A stretch of DNA of 64,000 bases from Desmodus rotundus (GCF_022682495.2 NC_071393.1:100615010-100679009), one strand, 5' to 3'; numbered from the stretch's first letter, positions 44,513 to 56,484 are shown. Program-made: numbers and translations. The notes: generated by a model not told the origin, from the sequence alone.

Positions 44513-45414
44513 GTTTAACTTCATCCCAAGTAATACACAGAGTTCTGTGGGGATTCAATTCTCCAAACATTTACTGAACCTTTCAACACCTCTAGCTATT
44601 TTTTTCTCTGTGAATCCTCAGGTGGAAGTTTCTGATCATTTTATCTTTCAGCAGTACTAAACACTGTAGATTTATGCGGCCTTAACTTTAGCTCCAGTTC
44701 CCTCAATTGGTTTATCTTATGTTGATATCTATCATCCATTTAGAATTTCGATCCTTGTATATGTAGTTGTTGTTGTAACAAGCGGCGTATACACGGACAG
44801 AAGTGTACAGGCAGCTGCAGCGACTCTCTTGAGGCTGTCGAGCTTTTCCTGGCCTTTGGATTCTGAGTTTGGATTTTGGTTTCACCATCAGATTCATGGC
44901 TTTGTCCAACTCAGTGGTATGCACCACCTATTAGAGTCCCTTTATGGGGGTGTCTGCTATCGGCGCTTTCCTGGGTAACTCTAACCTGCATGAAAATTGC
45001 TCTTAATCTTTTCTATCATACACTCTGTTGTTAAATAGGCACACAGAAGCAAGCTAGGATTTCTTTGGCCACCCTGTATGATGAACAGTGAATAAACAAA
45101 CCCAGACACCATGCTTAAAAACATCTCGGCAACTTCCTCGTTTTGAAAACTAGGAACATATCTAAGACCACGTGAGAGCTGGAAATTTAGGATCCATATG
45201 TATTTTTGGAATTGAATGGAGTGATTTAGGGTTTAGCAAAAGTTAGGTCTCTTGGTTGGAAGCACAAACTACAGTACTGGCCGTCCTTTCCCGACTCTTT
45301 CTCCCTTCCTGGTTGTCGGTTCACAATTCCCATGTCATAAGCACTTTACTAAGTTACTTGAGATTAATAAATCAAGCAATTAAAAGTAGTTTATTACATT
45401 ATTAGATTGTTTAT
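44513..45414. other. Unassigned DNA
   Basis: No confident feature. A 44740-44880 patch has several CpGs and a minus-strand ORF (44712-44927) with no family signature; a worn processed pseudogene cannot be excluded. Confidence 0.45.
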
Positions 45415-47298
45415 TTGAGGGCTTTTTTTTCTTTAATATAAGTGTGTATTGCTATAAATGCCTGCCTTCGAACTGTGTTGGCTGCATTCCATGTTTTGGT
45501 ATGTTGTGTTTCAATTTTTATTTGTTTAAGACATTTTTTATTCCCCCTTTGATTTTTTCTTTGACCTATTGGTTGTTCAGGAATATGTTGTTTAATTTCC
45601 ACACTTATGATTTTTCCAGTTTTTCTTGTTATTGATTTTTAGTTTCATATCATTGTCAGAAAAGCTGCTTGGTAAGATTTCAGTTTTTGAAAATTTGCTG
45701 AGAGTTGCGTTGTGCCCTAACACACGTGATCTGCCCTAGAGAATGCTCCACATGCGCTTGCGGAGAGTGTGTATTGTGCTGCAATTGGACGGGATGCTCT
45801 CTATGTGTCTGTTAGGGCCATTTGAAAATATAGCTCAAGCCCAATGTTTCCTATGTGATTTCCTGCCTGGGTAATCTATCCATTATTGAAAGTGGGGTAT
45901 TAATGTCCTTCGCTATAATTGTATCATTGTCTCTTTCTCCCTTCAGATCTGTTAGTATTTGCTTAGTTTATTTAGGTGCTATGATGTTGGATGTATATAT
46001 ACACACACACATATACACAATTGTTATATCCTCTTGATAAATTGACCCCTTTATCACTGTATAGTGACATTCTTTGTCTTTTGTTACAGTTTTTGACTTA
46101 AATTCTGTTTTGTCTGATATAAGTATAGCTAGCCCTGCTCTCTTGTGTTTTTTATTTGCATGGAATATGTTTTCTATCCCTTCCCTTTGAGCTTACGAGT
46201 GTTCTAAAGCTGAAGTGAGAGTCTCTTGTAGAAGTGTATAGTTGGGTCCTGTTGTGTGTGTTTTTAAAAATCTGTTCAGCCACTCTATCCCTTTGGATTA
46301 GAGAATTTAATCCACTTACATTTAAAGTAACTGTTGATAGGTAAAGACTTACTAATGCTATCTTGCTAGCTGTTTTTTGGCTGTTTTGTAGCTCCCTTAT
46401 TCCTTTCTTCATTTCTCGTTGTCTTCCTTTGTGAATTGATGATTTTTTGTAATGGTATGGTTTGATTCCAAACTCTTTATCTTTTGTTTATCTACTGTAG
46501 ATTTTTACTTTGTAATTACCATGAGGTTTGCATAACACGTAGATATAACAGTCTATTTTAAACCAATAACAAGTGAATTTTGATTGCATGCAAAAGCTCT
46601 ACCCTTTTACCACCTCCTCCACATTTTATATTTTTGATGTCACAATTTGTATCTTTTTATATTGTGTATACATTAATGATTTATTGTAACTATAGTTATT
46701 TTAAATAATTTTATCCTTTCACTTTTATGCTGGAGTTAAGTGGTTAACACACCACCATATTACAGTATTGGAATAGTCTGAATTTGACTATACACTTACC
46801 TTTACCAGTGTGCTTTAAATTTTCATGTGTTTTTATGTTGCTAATTAGTGGCCATCCATTTCAGCTTGAAGAACTCTTTTCGGTATTTCTTGTAAGAAAT
46901 TTTACCTACTGGTGATGAACTCCCTCAACTTTTGTTCATCTGAGAAAATTCTTATTTCCCCCTCATTTCTGAAGGACATCTTTGTTGGGTTTAATATTCT
47001 TGGTTGGAAGATTTTATCTTTTGGCCCTTGGAATACATCATCCCATTCTCTCCTGGCCTGCAAGATTTCTACTGAGAAATCTACTGATAGACTTATGGGT
47101 TATCTTGTATGTGAGAATTTTTTCTTTTTTCTTGCTACTTTTAAAATTTTCTCTTTGCCTTTGATTTTAGACAATTTTATTATAATGTGTTTAGAGATCT
47201 CTTTGGACTGAATCTGTCTGGGGAACCTGTGAGCTTCATGTAGTTGGACATCTAAATCTCTCTTTAGATTTGTGGATTCAAATTTTCAAGATTATGAT
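45415..47298 (-). mobile_element. Old HAL1/L1 element, antisense
   Basis: On the plus strand the order 'gcctaacac…gatctgccctagagaatg', 'ctgttagggccatttgaaaa', 'agtatttgcttagtttattt', 'ttttgtctgatataagtata', 'agtctcttgtagaagtgtat', 'ggtgatgaactccctcaact' and 'tttctactgagaaatctact' is antisense to an old HAL1-type element, with the 3' UTR at the left and the ORF1 C-terminal region at about 46900-47200. No ORF2 catalytic domain is seen between them. A short TA/CA microsatellite lies at 45992-46020. Confidence 0.65.
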
Positions 47299-47309
47299 TT
47301 AGTAGTTCT

Positions 47310-48565
47310 GCAAATGACAATGGTCAGTTTTCTTTATTAACTCCTCTTCATCACTCTGATTTCTAAAGATCAGAGAGTCCCCAGGCTCAGATATCTTTTC
47401 CTTTCTAGCTAAACTCACTCCCTCAGTTATTTTATCTAGACTCAGGGCTTCAAACACCACGTATGCACTGATGATTTCTATACTTGTATTGCCATCCTGC
47501 TCCTCTCCTCTGAACTCCAGACTAATGCATCAACCATAAATAAAATAGCAAATATCCTCCGAGTATAGGGACTTAACAATATGAGGAACTCAATATTGAT
47601 GTTGATATTTCTCATCCTGGCTAATATTAACCTCTTATCTCTTTTCCTCTTCATTATATTTATTCCTCATTTCACAGATTCTTTAAATCAATGAGAGGTA
47701 CTAACTCAAGCTTTGGTAACTGAGCTCCTTACTCCCCCAGGTTTCTGTACCTTAGATTAATGTAAATCATAGATTTACCTCAAAGAAGGAAAAAAGATGA
47801 GTGGCCACAAGTTCATGCCTTGGAGGATCTTAAAAATATGTTTAGATGATACTCAGAATGCAACGATTACCACCTCCACTGTTGTCTGTCCCCATATTAT
47901 TGCAGTGGGCTTCCTTGCTTTTGCCCTGTGCCCTCTACATTTTCATCTCCATCCTACAGACAGAGTGATCCTTTTTAGAAAGCAAGTCAGATCATGTCAC
48001 TCCTCTGGCTTTCCATCTAACTCAGAGTAAATGTCATAGTTCTTAAAAAGGCCCACAAGGCCCTACAAAATCTTCTCTCTCACACATCTCTCTCTGAGCA
48101 TCTCCTACTCCTACAATTTATTTCCTGGGCTCACACCACTCTAATGACAGAGGGGTTCTTGCTGGCCCTGGATCATGTCATCATGAGTGGTTCAGCCCTA
48201 GGACTTTTGTACTCGCTATTTCCTCTGACTATAATGCTCTTTCTAGCATAGTCTCATTTCAGATCTTTTCTCAAAAGGTCATCTTTACAAAAAAGTCTTT
48301 CTGGGACCCTCTTTTTATAAATTTCAATGCTCTTACCCTAGGAAGAAATATGGCCTGTTTCTCTTTATTATTTTTTGATAAACTCATATGATCATTGGAC
48401 AAACTATATATTTTACTTATTTGTTTATCACCCCAGATTAGAATATAAGCTCCATGAAGACAGGAACTTTTGTTTGTTTTTCTCTCTACCCTATCCCCAA
48501 TGCTTGGCTCATAGTGAATAACCAATAAGTGTTTATTAAAGGAATTAATGAATGAAAAATGAATA
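47310..48565 (+). repeat. L2 LINE, long copy with 3' end
   Basis: Sense landmarks run in order: 'tcaaacaccacgtatgcact', 'tgaactccagactaatgcat', 'attattgcagtgggcttcct', 'gtcagatcatgtcactcctc', 'ttccatctaactcagagtaa', 'aaggcccacaaggccctaca', 'aatataagctccatgaagac' and 'aataagtgtttattaaagga', ending in repeats of gaatgaa. It is one of the longest L2 pieces in the window and has no intact ORF. Confidence 0.82.
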
Positions 48566-49591
48566 AATGGGAAAAAAGGGATGCATCAGGGATGGCCTGG
48601 GCGTCCAGGTAAGAGTGTGAATTGGAAGGAAAAAGGGACAAATTGGAACTCCAACATCTGTGTCCTCAGGCTTGTCTGGCTCAGAGATGGCCAATCAACC
48701 TCCTACTACCTGGCCCACTGACACCTGACTCCATAACAAACATCGTGTTGGAATGAGTCAGGTTCTGGAATGCTGAAAAGCCTCCACAAGTCAGGGTGCC
48801 CTGGAAAGTGAGGATCAATGACCTCTTGTTGCATATTCCTCCCAAATGATTAACTCAAGGCTAGAGACCCTCTCTGGTATTATCCCCAGTTCTAAAGGAA
48901 TAGATATGAAAAATAGTGGTTTTCCAAAAATATCTCACTAGTAGAGCAGAGTTGACTTCCCTGCTTCCTGTCTTTCTGGATGATACTTTTGCTGGCTTGA
49001 AGAAGGTAATTGACTCTAGATTAAAATGTTCCTTTAAGAGTCCACTATATGTCAGAGAGTGAAGAAAGGATTAATTAAGCAAAGTAGAACTTGGAAAGTT
49101 ATTTGACTGCAGTTAGCCATCATCTTTAACCTTGGTGTTTTCATTATGCTCAGGAAGTCTGCTTCTCTGGGTCACTTTGTCTTATGATGGCTCACTCCTC
49201 AGGCTGTTCTTCCTAACCCCAAAGGACATGGGCAGTTGGCTCAGATCAGCATTGTTGCTCAGCTTCCTTCCTTTGGAGAGTGGGCTGGAAAAGTTCTCTC
49301 CTCTCAGAGCTGCCCCTGGGGGTGAGGATGATGAATCAGATTGCAAGGAAAATCCAGAAAGAGAGAGATGGGGTGGAGTTGGGGAAGAATCACTTCCTAA
49401 TTTAACTTGACTTTCCCTTACTCTGAAAGAAAGCCTTTGGTGGTTTTTGGAAGTAGTGAATAAATCTCCTCCAGAATTTTAGGACCCATTAGGCAGTCTT
49501 TTTGTCCATGGACCCAGCCCCAGTTGGAAACCCCTTTCCTGACCAACTTCTACTAGATGGACTCTAGGAATACCATCTCTTCCTGTTGACC
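48566..49591. other. Unassigned DNA
   Basis: No recognised repeat or exon. A strong-looking isolated donor, cag/gtaaga, occurs at 48608-48610 on the plus strand without a convincing acceptor upstream. Confidence 0.45.
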
Positions 49592-49599
49592 CTCCAGCC

Positions 49600-49890
49600 C
49601 ATTGATTTTCAACCTTTTCATACCATGGCACACATAAACTGATTACTAAAATTCTGTGGCACACCAAAAAATGTTATGCTTTTTGCTGATCTGAAAAAAA
49701 ATACGTATAATTTTGATTCATTCACACTGAATGGCTACTGTTGAGTTGGCTGTTGTTATTTTTTTATTTGGCAATCTCAGGAAAATTTTTTATTTGACAA
49801 TCTAAGGAAAAAGGGGTCAGTGTCCCTGACTAAATAGTCAGGTACTGCATGTTTTAAAAATTCTTGTGGCACATCAGGTGAAAATTGCTG
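49600..49890 (+). mobile_element. Non-autonomous hAT element (291 bp), complete with TSD
   Basis: The element opens cattgattttcaacc and closes ggtgaaaattgctg, which are imperfect inverted ends of hAT type (CAgYGaTTTTCAaCC). Subterminal 'ccatggcacac' and 'ttctgtggcacaccaa' at the left pair with 'cttgtggcacatc' at the right. The 8-bp flanks ctccagcc (49592-49599) and ctctagcc (49891-49898) are a TSD with one mismatch. It has no coding capacity and must have been moved by a hAT transposase in trans. Confidence 0.88.
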
Positions 49891-49898
49891 CTCTAGCC

Positions 49899-51044
49899 TA
49901 AAGAGGGGTGTCGCCGTCCTCCTTTTGCTCTTCTTGGGGGAATCTCACCATTCTTTGTTTAGATTCTCAGCTTTTCCATCATCTGTGTAAGCAATTCTCT
50001 GTTCCAACTTTATTTTGTTTCAAACATACAAAAAGTATTTTGTTTTCTTTACTGTACCCTCACTGGTTTTGCTCAGCTCAAATGATTTTTAAGTTTTGTA
50101 AAGATAGGACCACTTGTCACATTGTTTTTCAGATTTTTTCAATGTATAAAGCTGAAAATATTGATTTTGAGATACATATATATACACACACACCTATCCA
50201 GTCATATCTTTGTTTAATATTTTTATACCACTCTGGGTTTTATGAACATGGGCATCGGGACAGTGATTTTCTGTTGTAGATTAAAAACTCCTAGGGAATG
50301 TGTGACTTTTTTTTTTACTTAGTTTCCTGTTATGTTATCAAATGTCTGCCACCAATTAAAGGTATGATATTTGAAATTTTGTTTTTCTATAGGCTTCAAT
50401 GTTTACATCTATAAAAGAAGGAAGTTGTCATTAGGGGTCACTTGAAAACTTTAATTTAGTCTCAAAACTCTTTTTATCCAAGTAAAATTGACTAATGTTT
50501 TATTAGAAAAAGTACCAACAGAAAAGTATCTTATCAAAAGAAAAAAAATTGGACCTGCACTCATAATAGTATATTGAAGTTTCCTAAATTCAGTGTCTCA
50601 CAGACACTTCAGGGTCTGTCCAACTCCCTGGCCACCGCACTCTTCCTCATCTCAGCTCCACTCTGCCCTCCCTTGGACTCCGGATCAATGCCATTCTTGG
50701 GGGGACTTTCAGGGGCTATAACGTAATACTCACATGACTTACCCTGCTGAGACTCTGCTTTTGGCTTTGCTCCCAGTTTGGCTGTGTCACCAACACCAAA
50801 CTCACCTTAACCTGGGTATTGAAGCAAAGGTGTTGAACCACCTTGTTTCTCCGTGCCTGCTTCCCAGTCCCGATAACCTGCTGGGAGTCCCAGCCCCATT
50901 GGTAAAGGGGTAATTCCAGGGAGTCTGGGGCTGAGCCTGGAAGGGTTAAGAGAAGCTCATCACTGGTGGATAGCAGGTAGGGAAATCCAAGCAAAGGCAT
51001 GTTTCCTCAAGGCGTGTTTGAGGAAAATCAAGTTGGTGGTTGTG
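49899..51044. other. Unassigned DNA
   Basis: No confident feature. A TA/CA tract lies at 50177-50199. A minus-strand ORF at 50716-51000 ends near a donor-like ggtaagt (complement at about 50747), but no acceptor or known domain supports an exon. Confidence 0.45.
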
Positions 51045-51600
51045 GCTGCAGCGCCGAAGACAGGAAGGTGAAAAGGTAGCAAAGGAAGGCCTTGTATGCC
51101 AGGCCAAGGACTCTGGAGTACGTTGTTCACCAACTGGAGCTATGAAAGGGTTTGAAGTAGTAGATTATCAGAATAAGTTTTGCATATTAGGGAGATTCTT
51201 GGGGAGGGGTATTAGTTGGAAGGTATTAGTGAGATGGAAGGTAAAAAGACCAGCACTAATACAAGAGTTTAGTCAAGAAATGACAGGTGCTTGAACTAAG
51301 ACAATATCAGTGGAGATGGTTTGGGGTGGGAAAGAATTGAAAGTGTTTATGAAGCAGAGTAGACAGGATTGGTGATCAGTTGGAAACAACTAGTGGAGAA
51401 GAGGTATCTGCTGAGAATAACTCTCAGAAACCTGGGAGCTATAGAGGGTAACTCCCGGATTTATGCTTGGGAGTTGGGTAAAAATGGGGATACTATTCCT
51501 TAAGGTGGAGAATGCAAGAGGAAGTGATGTTGGACATGCCATGTGAGAAGCATCTGGGGGTTGCCAAAGAGACAAACACAGTCTACAGTCTGAAAATCAC
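51045..51600 (-). repeat. L2 LINE, antisense
   Basis: Plus-strand phrases 'aaggaaggccttgtatgcca', 'aaggactctggagtacgttg', 'atgaaagggtttgaagtagt', 'agacaatatcagtggagatg' and 'gaataactctcagaaacctg' are antisense to the L2 3' region. They appear in the same order as in other antisense L2 copies. Confidence 0.62.
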
Positions 51601-52699
51601 ATCCAGCTCAAGAAAGACTTCTTGGCTTGAGATTAATATGGAAAGCACAAATATATACCATAAATTCTGAAAACACAGATAATAATGTCATGTGTTGTAA
51701 TATAATATCAATCAATCAATCAATCATTTCTTATGTATTCACCTATGTTCCCAGACTTTATAACCATCCCGTAGAAATCTGTTAGAGCCAGATAGAGTAC
51801 AGTTCAGCTAGACAGAATACATAAAGTAAGTAAGAAGAGAAGCGGAGTGGACATGGAGTCCTGGGAACTGCACTGTTTATGTGGCAGAGGGGACTGAGCG
51901 GAAACAGGGAGGAGCTGAGCTTGAAAGCACAGAGAGAGCCGAAGGGGAGAGCTGTGCTTCCACTGAGACGTGGAGTACTTCCATGCGCACTGGACAAAAA
52001 TATGATAAGGATGAGTAAGAATATGCAGATGCCAGCCTGATTTGCCATCAAAACTTTTTTTAAACTTTCCCCTCAGTGGTCAAATGTATTACTTTTTCTA
52101 GAATACTGGTTCTTAATTTTTGTAGGGGAACAAGTTCTTTGGGAATCTGAGGGAGGCCATGGACCTTCCTGCACACATGTACCGCAGAAATGGAATGCCG
52201 TATAAGGGAGTCGCAGGCCTCTGAAGCCCAACATCCAAGAATCCCAGGTTGACTCCCAGTATTTTGTAAGACAACTTTTAAATATTCACAGGGAAGGTCT
52301 TTGTTTCCCCGTACTTTGGTGGAAATGCTGGTTTATTTTCTTCTGAGAAACTAGAAGAAAAAGACTAAATGTTATGCAGCAGCATGATGTCATTATGCTT
52401 ATCAAAGCTCAAATGACTTTAAAAAAAATTAGGTTCGAGGAAATTTTTTCTTTATTTTCTTGTTGTCCATTACTCAATAACTTTAAATTATTTTTTTTTA
52501 GCTGAAACTGGCTTTAACTTTATTTGCATAGTTGTTGTTGATTGTTGTTGTCCTAAATTGCTTCCAGCAACAAGTTTTCACAAAATTTTAAGGATCACAT
52601 TCTTTTCAGAGAACATTTTGAATCGCATTTGCCCCCCGGAAGATACAACCACGTTTCCTTACATTGCTTTTTCATTTGACTCTGTGACCATGTGTTTTC
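51601..52699. other. Unassigned DNA with a short (ATCA)n
   Basis: Apart from a five-unit ATCA repeat at about 51707-51726 and a short GTT-type repeat near 52527-52551, nothing is recognised. Confidence 0.5.
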
Positions 52700-52935
52700 A
52701 TTTATTTTTGTTTTTATTTTTTAGCACTTTATTGAATTTACTGGGGTGACATTGGTTAATAAAATTATACAGGTTTTAGGTATACTATTCTACAACACAT
52801 CATCCGTACATTGTGTTCACCACCCCAAGTCAAGTCTCCTTCCATCACATCTTATCCCCCCCTTTATCGTCTTCTGCCTGCCCCCAACCCCGTCCCTCTG
52901 GCAATCACAATACTGTTATCTGTGTCTATGAGTCA
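52700..52935 (-). mobile_element. L1 3' end fragment
   Basis: Plus-strand text 'cactttattgaatttactgg', 'ggtgacattggttaataaaa', 'ttatacaggttttaggtata', 'acaacacatcatccgtacat' and 'ttcaccaccccaagtcaagt' is antisense to a bat-type L1 3' UTR. The T-rich left end is the A tail on the minus strand. No certain TSD was found. Confidence 0.85.
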
Positions 52936-53004
52936 TGCCTTTTAAATATCCCCTAATTTGAACTTTCTTGAGACCATGCTTTCCCTTTTTGCCTTCTTCC
53001 ATGT

Positions 53005-53033
53005 TTGTTGTTGTTGTTGTTGTTGTTGTTGCA
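53005..53033. repeat. (TTG)n microsatellite
   Basis: About nine TTG units ending at gcagttg. Confidence 0.95.
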
Positions 53034-53603
53034 GTTGTTTCTCAGTCTCTTTGGTTGACTTATGTTCACAGCTAAGGACATCTTTGAAGGCTCTGTTCTT
53101 AGCTCCCTGTGCTTGTTTATTTTTTACCCACTCCTTTTCACTCCGTTTATTCTAACAAATATTTATTGCACTTGGACTACGCTTGGTGCATTTATCAATT
53201 CTCATACCTGCAAAAATCCTCTCTCTGTGAGGATTTATGCCTCCAGCTCTGACACAGAGGAATTACATAGCCCCCATGGCCACCAGCCTTGTCACTTTGA
53301 GGTATGAAGGCTCTTCTTCCCCTTCTAACTGGCTCTCTTACAATTTGATTTTTCCATTCCAATAGTAGCCTCATTAATTTTCAGTTTCTTAGACTAGAAG
53401 TTGGAATTTCATCAATCTCCAGTAATATCTGAAGTAAAAAACAAAAGAAAACACAAATCCCCAAGCAAAACTCTATTGAAAATTCTACAACCTTGTTAAG
53501 TTCACAAATAAAATACTGTTTTCAGTTAGTGATTGTTCTTTATTTTCTCTCACACCTGAACTGATTCCCCTTTTAGTCCTGCTATTTTTCTGTCTTCCAT
53601 TAT

Positions 53604-53626
53604 TTCCTTCCTTCCTTCCTTCCTTT

Positions 53627-53709
<83 letters not shown>

Positions 53710-53788
53710 CTTCCTTCCTTCCTTCCTTCCTTCCTTCCTTCCTCCCTCCCTCCCTCCCTCCCTCCCTCCCTCCCTCCCTCCCTCCCTC

Positions 53789-53833
<45 letters not shown>

Positions 53834-53838
53834 TTCTT
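53604..53838. repeat. Compound tetranucleotide microsatellite, CTTC/CTTT/CTCC
   Basis: About 235 bp of pure pyrimidine on the plus strand in five blocks: CTTC, a long CTTT array, CTTC, CTCC, then CTTT again. On the minus strand it is a poly-purine tract, which produces a spurious Lys/Glu/Arg/Gly-rich ORF (53485-53862). Such mirror-symmetric polypurine tracts can adopt triplex DNA. It is likely to be highly variable in length. Confidence 0.97.
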
Positions 53839-54095
53839 ACATTTTAGATTCTCTTGTGTCATTCTGTGCTGCTTGATCCCACAGATTGATTATTTAATGT
53901 CAGGCATTAAAATTCTCCATTCAATATTTAGAACTTTAAAAAAAATATTCAACTGCTCTTCCATAACATCTGGTTAAGTTTGGAAATTTTCGGATGGGAA
54001 AATTAAAAAGTTTGGTGATATCTAGCTGGAGACTTGCATGTCAGATCCTACATTTTACAAGTTTTATGTCACGACTCAATTTCTCTTCTCCTTAG
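53839..54095. other. Unassigned DNA before the candidate exon
   Basis: No repeat is recognised. The last bases form a pyrimidine-rich tract (atttctcttctccttag) that fits a splice acceptor. Confidence 0.45.
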
Positions 54096-54274
54096 TTCTA
54101 TGATTCTCACTCTTGGAACATGGCAACGTTGAAATCAGAATCGTACCCTGAACCTTCTAGGCCAAACTGAGATACTCTGACAGACAGCACACACATCAAC
54201 GTCCTAATTAACGCACTAAGGATTTGATAGCCTGATGAGGAGCAACCTTGGAAAAAGTGATAAATTCTCTACAG
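54096..54274 (+). other. Candidate internal exon, non-coding (splice sites only)
   Basis: A good acceptor (polypyrimidine tract plus TTAG at 54092-54095) and a strong donor (ACAG/GTAAGT, junction at 54274/54275) enclose 179 nt, a typical internal exon length. All three frames contain stops, so any exon would be non-coding (long non-coding RNA or 5' UTR). The segment matches no repeat I know. Chance pairing of splice-like sites is common in 64 kb, so this is a modest call. Confidence 0.3.
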
Positions 54275-55021
54275 GTAAGTCTGGTTCCATCACTTAGTTT
54301 GGCTTTTGGATTTTCATTGAACTTTTTTTCTCTTTGTGAGGGTATTTATCATAATAGGCATATGTTTTTAATGTATCAATCAGAAGGGTGTGTGGTCTTG
54401 TTTATTCTTGATTAAAAAGCCTATGTCAAGTAAGAATTTTTTCAAAGTTACAGTAATAATTGGAGCAATAAGATGGTAAGGGGTAATTAAAGGATGCGGC
54501 TTTCTTTCAGAAACAAAAAGGAATCTGGTGACCACATGTACTCTCCTCTTCTTCCGTAATGAGTGTGATGAAAGATGTCAGGGTAAGAAACTATACAGAC
54601 TGGAGATACACCAACAGCATGCTAATGTGTCAGATTTAAGCTCAGGTTCCCACACTGGCTACATTCAAGAATTTGTACCTTGAACATTGTACGCTAACTG
54701 GAAATGTGCACATTTCACACCAGGTTGATGCCTGGCCTTAGCAACATAGGTAGCGCAGATGCCGGCTCCCCGCTGACTCCCCCACCCCACACACACTTGG
54801 GATGGGACCTGTAGTTGCTTGCCCTTCCCATTTTGAACTCTTGGACTACAAACCATAAATTACCCAGGTTATTGCATGTATTGTAGCCATTTAAGGACTG
54901 TCTATTTCAGCTGGTTGACTTGGAAAACTTAGACAATTGAGAACGAGAAATTACCCTGGGACAAACTGGTTTTGCTCTACACAGTGCTGTTTTCTTCTTT
55001 TTGCAAAAACCTTGTTGGGTA
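54275..55021. other. Unassigned DNA
   Basis: No recognised feature. Confidence 0.45.
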
Positions 55022-55155
55022 CGCAGGGGTGGGGCAAAAGTAGGTTTACAGTTGTTAGTGTGGAAAATAATACAATAATTAATAAATAATAATACAAGAA
55101 CCAACTCTCGTGTTTTGTGCATTCACAAGTGTAAACCTGCTTTTGTCCCACCCCT
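55022..55155. mobile_element. Mariner-type MITE (134 bp)
   Basis: The left end 'ggggtggggcaaaagtaggt' plus ttaca is mirrored by the right end 'gtaaacctgcttttgtccca' plus cccct, giving inverted ends of about 25 bp with two mismatches. TA lies just outside each end (55020-55021 and 55156-55157). The inside is AT-rich with attaat/aataat repeats. The size and ends resemble mariner-derived mini-elements such as the MADE1 type. There is no coding capacity. Confidence 0.82.
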
Positions 55156-55157
55156 TA

Positions 55158-55880
55158 CTGATTAGCAAGAAAAAATAAATCCAACCCTTTTGGTCAGTAT
55201 TGAACAATTTGACCTCATCTGTATGTCTCTTGAGAGTTGTCCAATGGGTCCATCATAGCACACTAAACTCTGCTTCCCTGTCCTATTTTGTGCTTTCTTG
55301 GGCAATAGTCATAAACACAGTGATGACCACATCTACTTAGATAAGGACCATCTTCTACTTAGAATCTGGTTAATTTCAATGGCACTTGAAATATGTGCTC
55401 TGAGATCTAATTTAAGGGAAAGAAAAGAATTTGATAGTCTGCCTATTGTTTCACTCACTGAGAAAATAAACTATGTAAGCAATAAAGTAATTCAAGAAAA
55501 ATATAAACCATGCTGTATTTGTAGTATAGGAAATAAATGCTGTGAGGAGAGCAAGAATAGGCTATGAGCAGTAAGTGAATGTTGTTCCTGAGAGCCTTAC
55601 GGGAAAGGCTGATAGTAACTGCCACTGCCCAGATGGGGAAAGAATTAAGGGAACCTTAGTCTCCTCTTTAGAATAGAACGCCTCTGACCAGTTGCTTATG
55701 AGGCAACTAAGCTACAATTCTGTGGTTAATTATTTGGTTAACTGACCAGGGCACACTTTTAACTAGGTCTTAACATTTATTTTATCTAAAAAAACCCATA
55801 AAAATTCACCTAAAGCCAGCACATGCTTTTATTAGAGATATTTCAAAGTTAAGTACCTGACTCAAAGGAGAATAAATACA
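55158..55880. other. Unassigned DNA
   Basis: No recognised gene or repeat. Confidence 0.45.
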
Positions 55881-55889
55881 AATATTCTT

Positions 55890-56097
55890 TTAAAAATGTA
55901 TTTATTTATTTTTAAAAAGAGGAGAAGGGAAGAAGAAAGAGAGGGAGAGAAACATCAATGTGTTTGCCTCTCATGCACCCCGTACTGGAGACCTGTTCTG
56001 CAACCCAGGCATGTGCCCTAACTGGGAGTTGAACTGGGGACCCTTCGGTTCGCAGGCCAGCACTCAATCCACTGAGCCACACCAGCAAGGCAGTATG
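55890..56097 (-). mobile_element. VES SINE
   Basis: The plus strand shows the complement of the A tail (atgtatttatttatttttaa), GA-rich sequence, 'gagaaacatcaatgtgtttg', 'gggagttgaactggggaccc' (B box complement) and 'tcaatccactgagccacacc' (A box complement). The TSD aatattctt lies at 55881-55889 and 56098-56106. Confidence 0.93.
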
Positions 56098-56284
56098 AAT
56101 ATTCTTAGTGGGACATGTGGACTGTGTTCTAAGACTTTAGATGGTGCTTTTTTCATAATCATGCTTCACCATACTGCTTTACGTAGACAATATCATGATT
56201 CTTCTCTTAAATGTGTGGGGATGAAGGACGGGGGCGGGGCATCCTGCTGGAGTAGCAGAGCAGATGGAGCTCAGACTCCAGTGT

Positions 56285-56450
56285 GAGATCTTTGGATGAA
56301 TTCAGGTCTTGTCTAGATTGACGTGTTCTTGGACAAGGTATTTAAACCCTGAGGCTCAATTTTCCCATCTGTAAAGTGGAGTTAATCTACTACTTTGCAG
56401 AGATTAAAAAAATTAAGATATGCTAGTGTTTGGGAAACGGTAGATGCTCT
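56285..56450 (+). repeat. MIR SINE
   Basis: Sense order 'gtgttcttggacaaggtatt', 'aaccctgaggctcaattttc', 'ccatctgtaaagtggagtta' and 'gtagatgctctaagaactat' is the MIR 3' half. Confidence 0.82.
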
Positions 56451-56484
56451 AAGAACTATAGCTACTACTAAAACCACAGCAACA

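Noticed and set aside
44712..44927. Minus-strand 71-aa ORF in a CpG-bearing patch, considered as a processed pseudogene
   Set aside because: No gene family is recognisable, and no A tail or TSD was found.
50716..51000. Minus-strand ORF ending near a donor-like ggtaagt
   Set aside because: No acceptor upstream on that strand, no known domain, and adjacent sequence is L2-like. Chance is the simpler explanation.
53604..53838. CRISPR-like repeat array
   Set aside because: It is a simple tetranucleotide microsatellite in a mammalian genome with no spacer structure.
53485..53862. 125-aa minus-strand ORF rich in Lys, Glu, Arg and Gly
   Set aside because: It is the translation of the CTTT/CTTC/CTCC microsatellite, not a protein gene.
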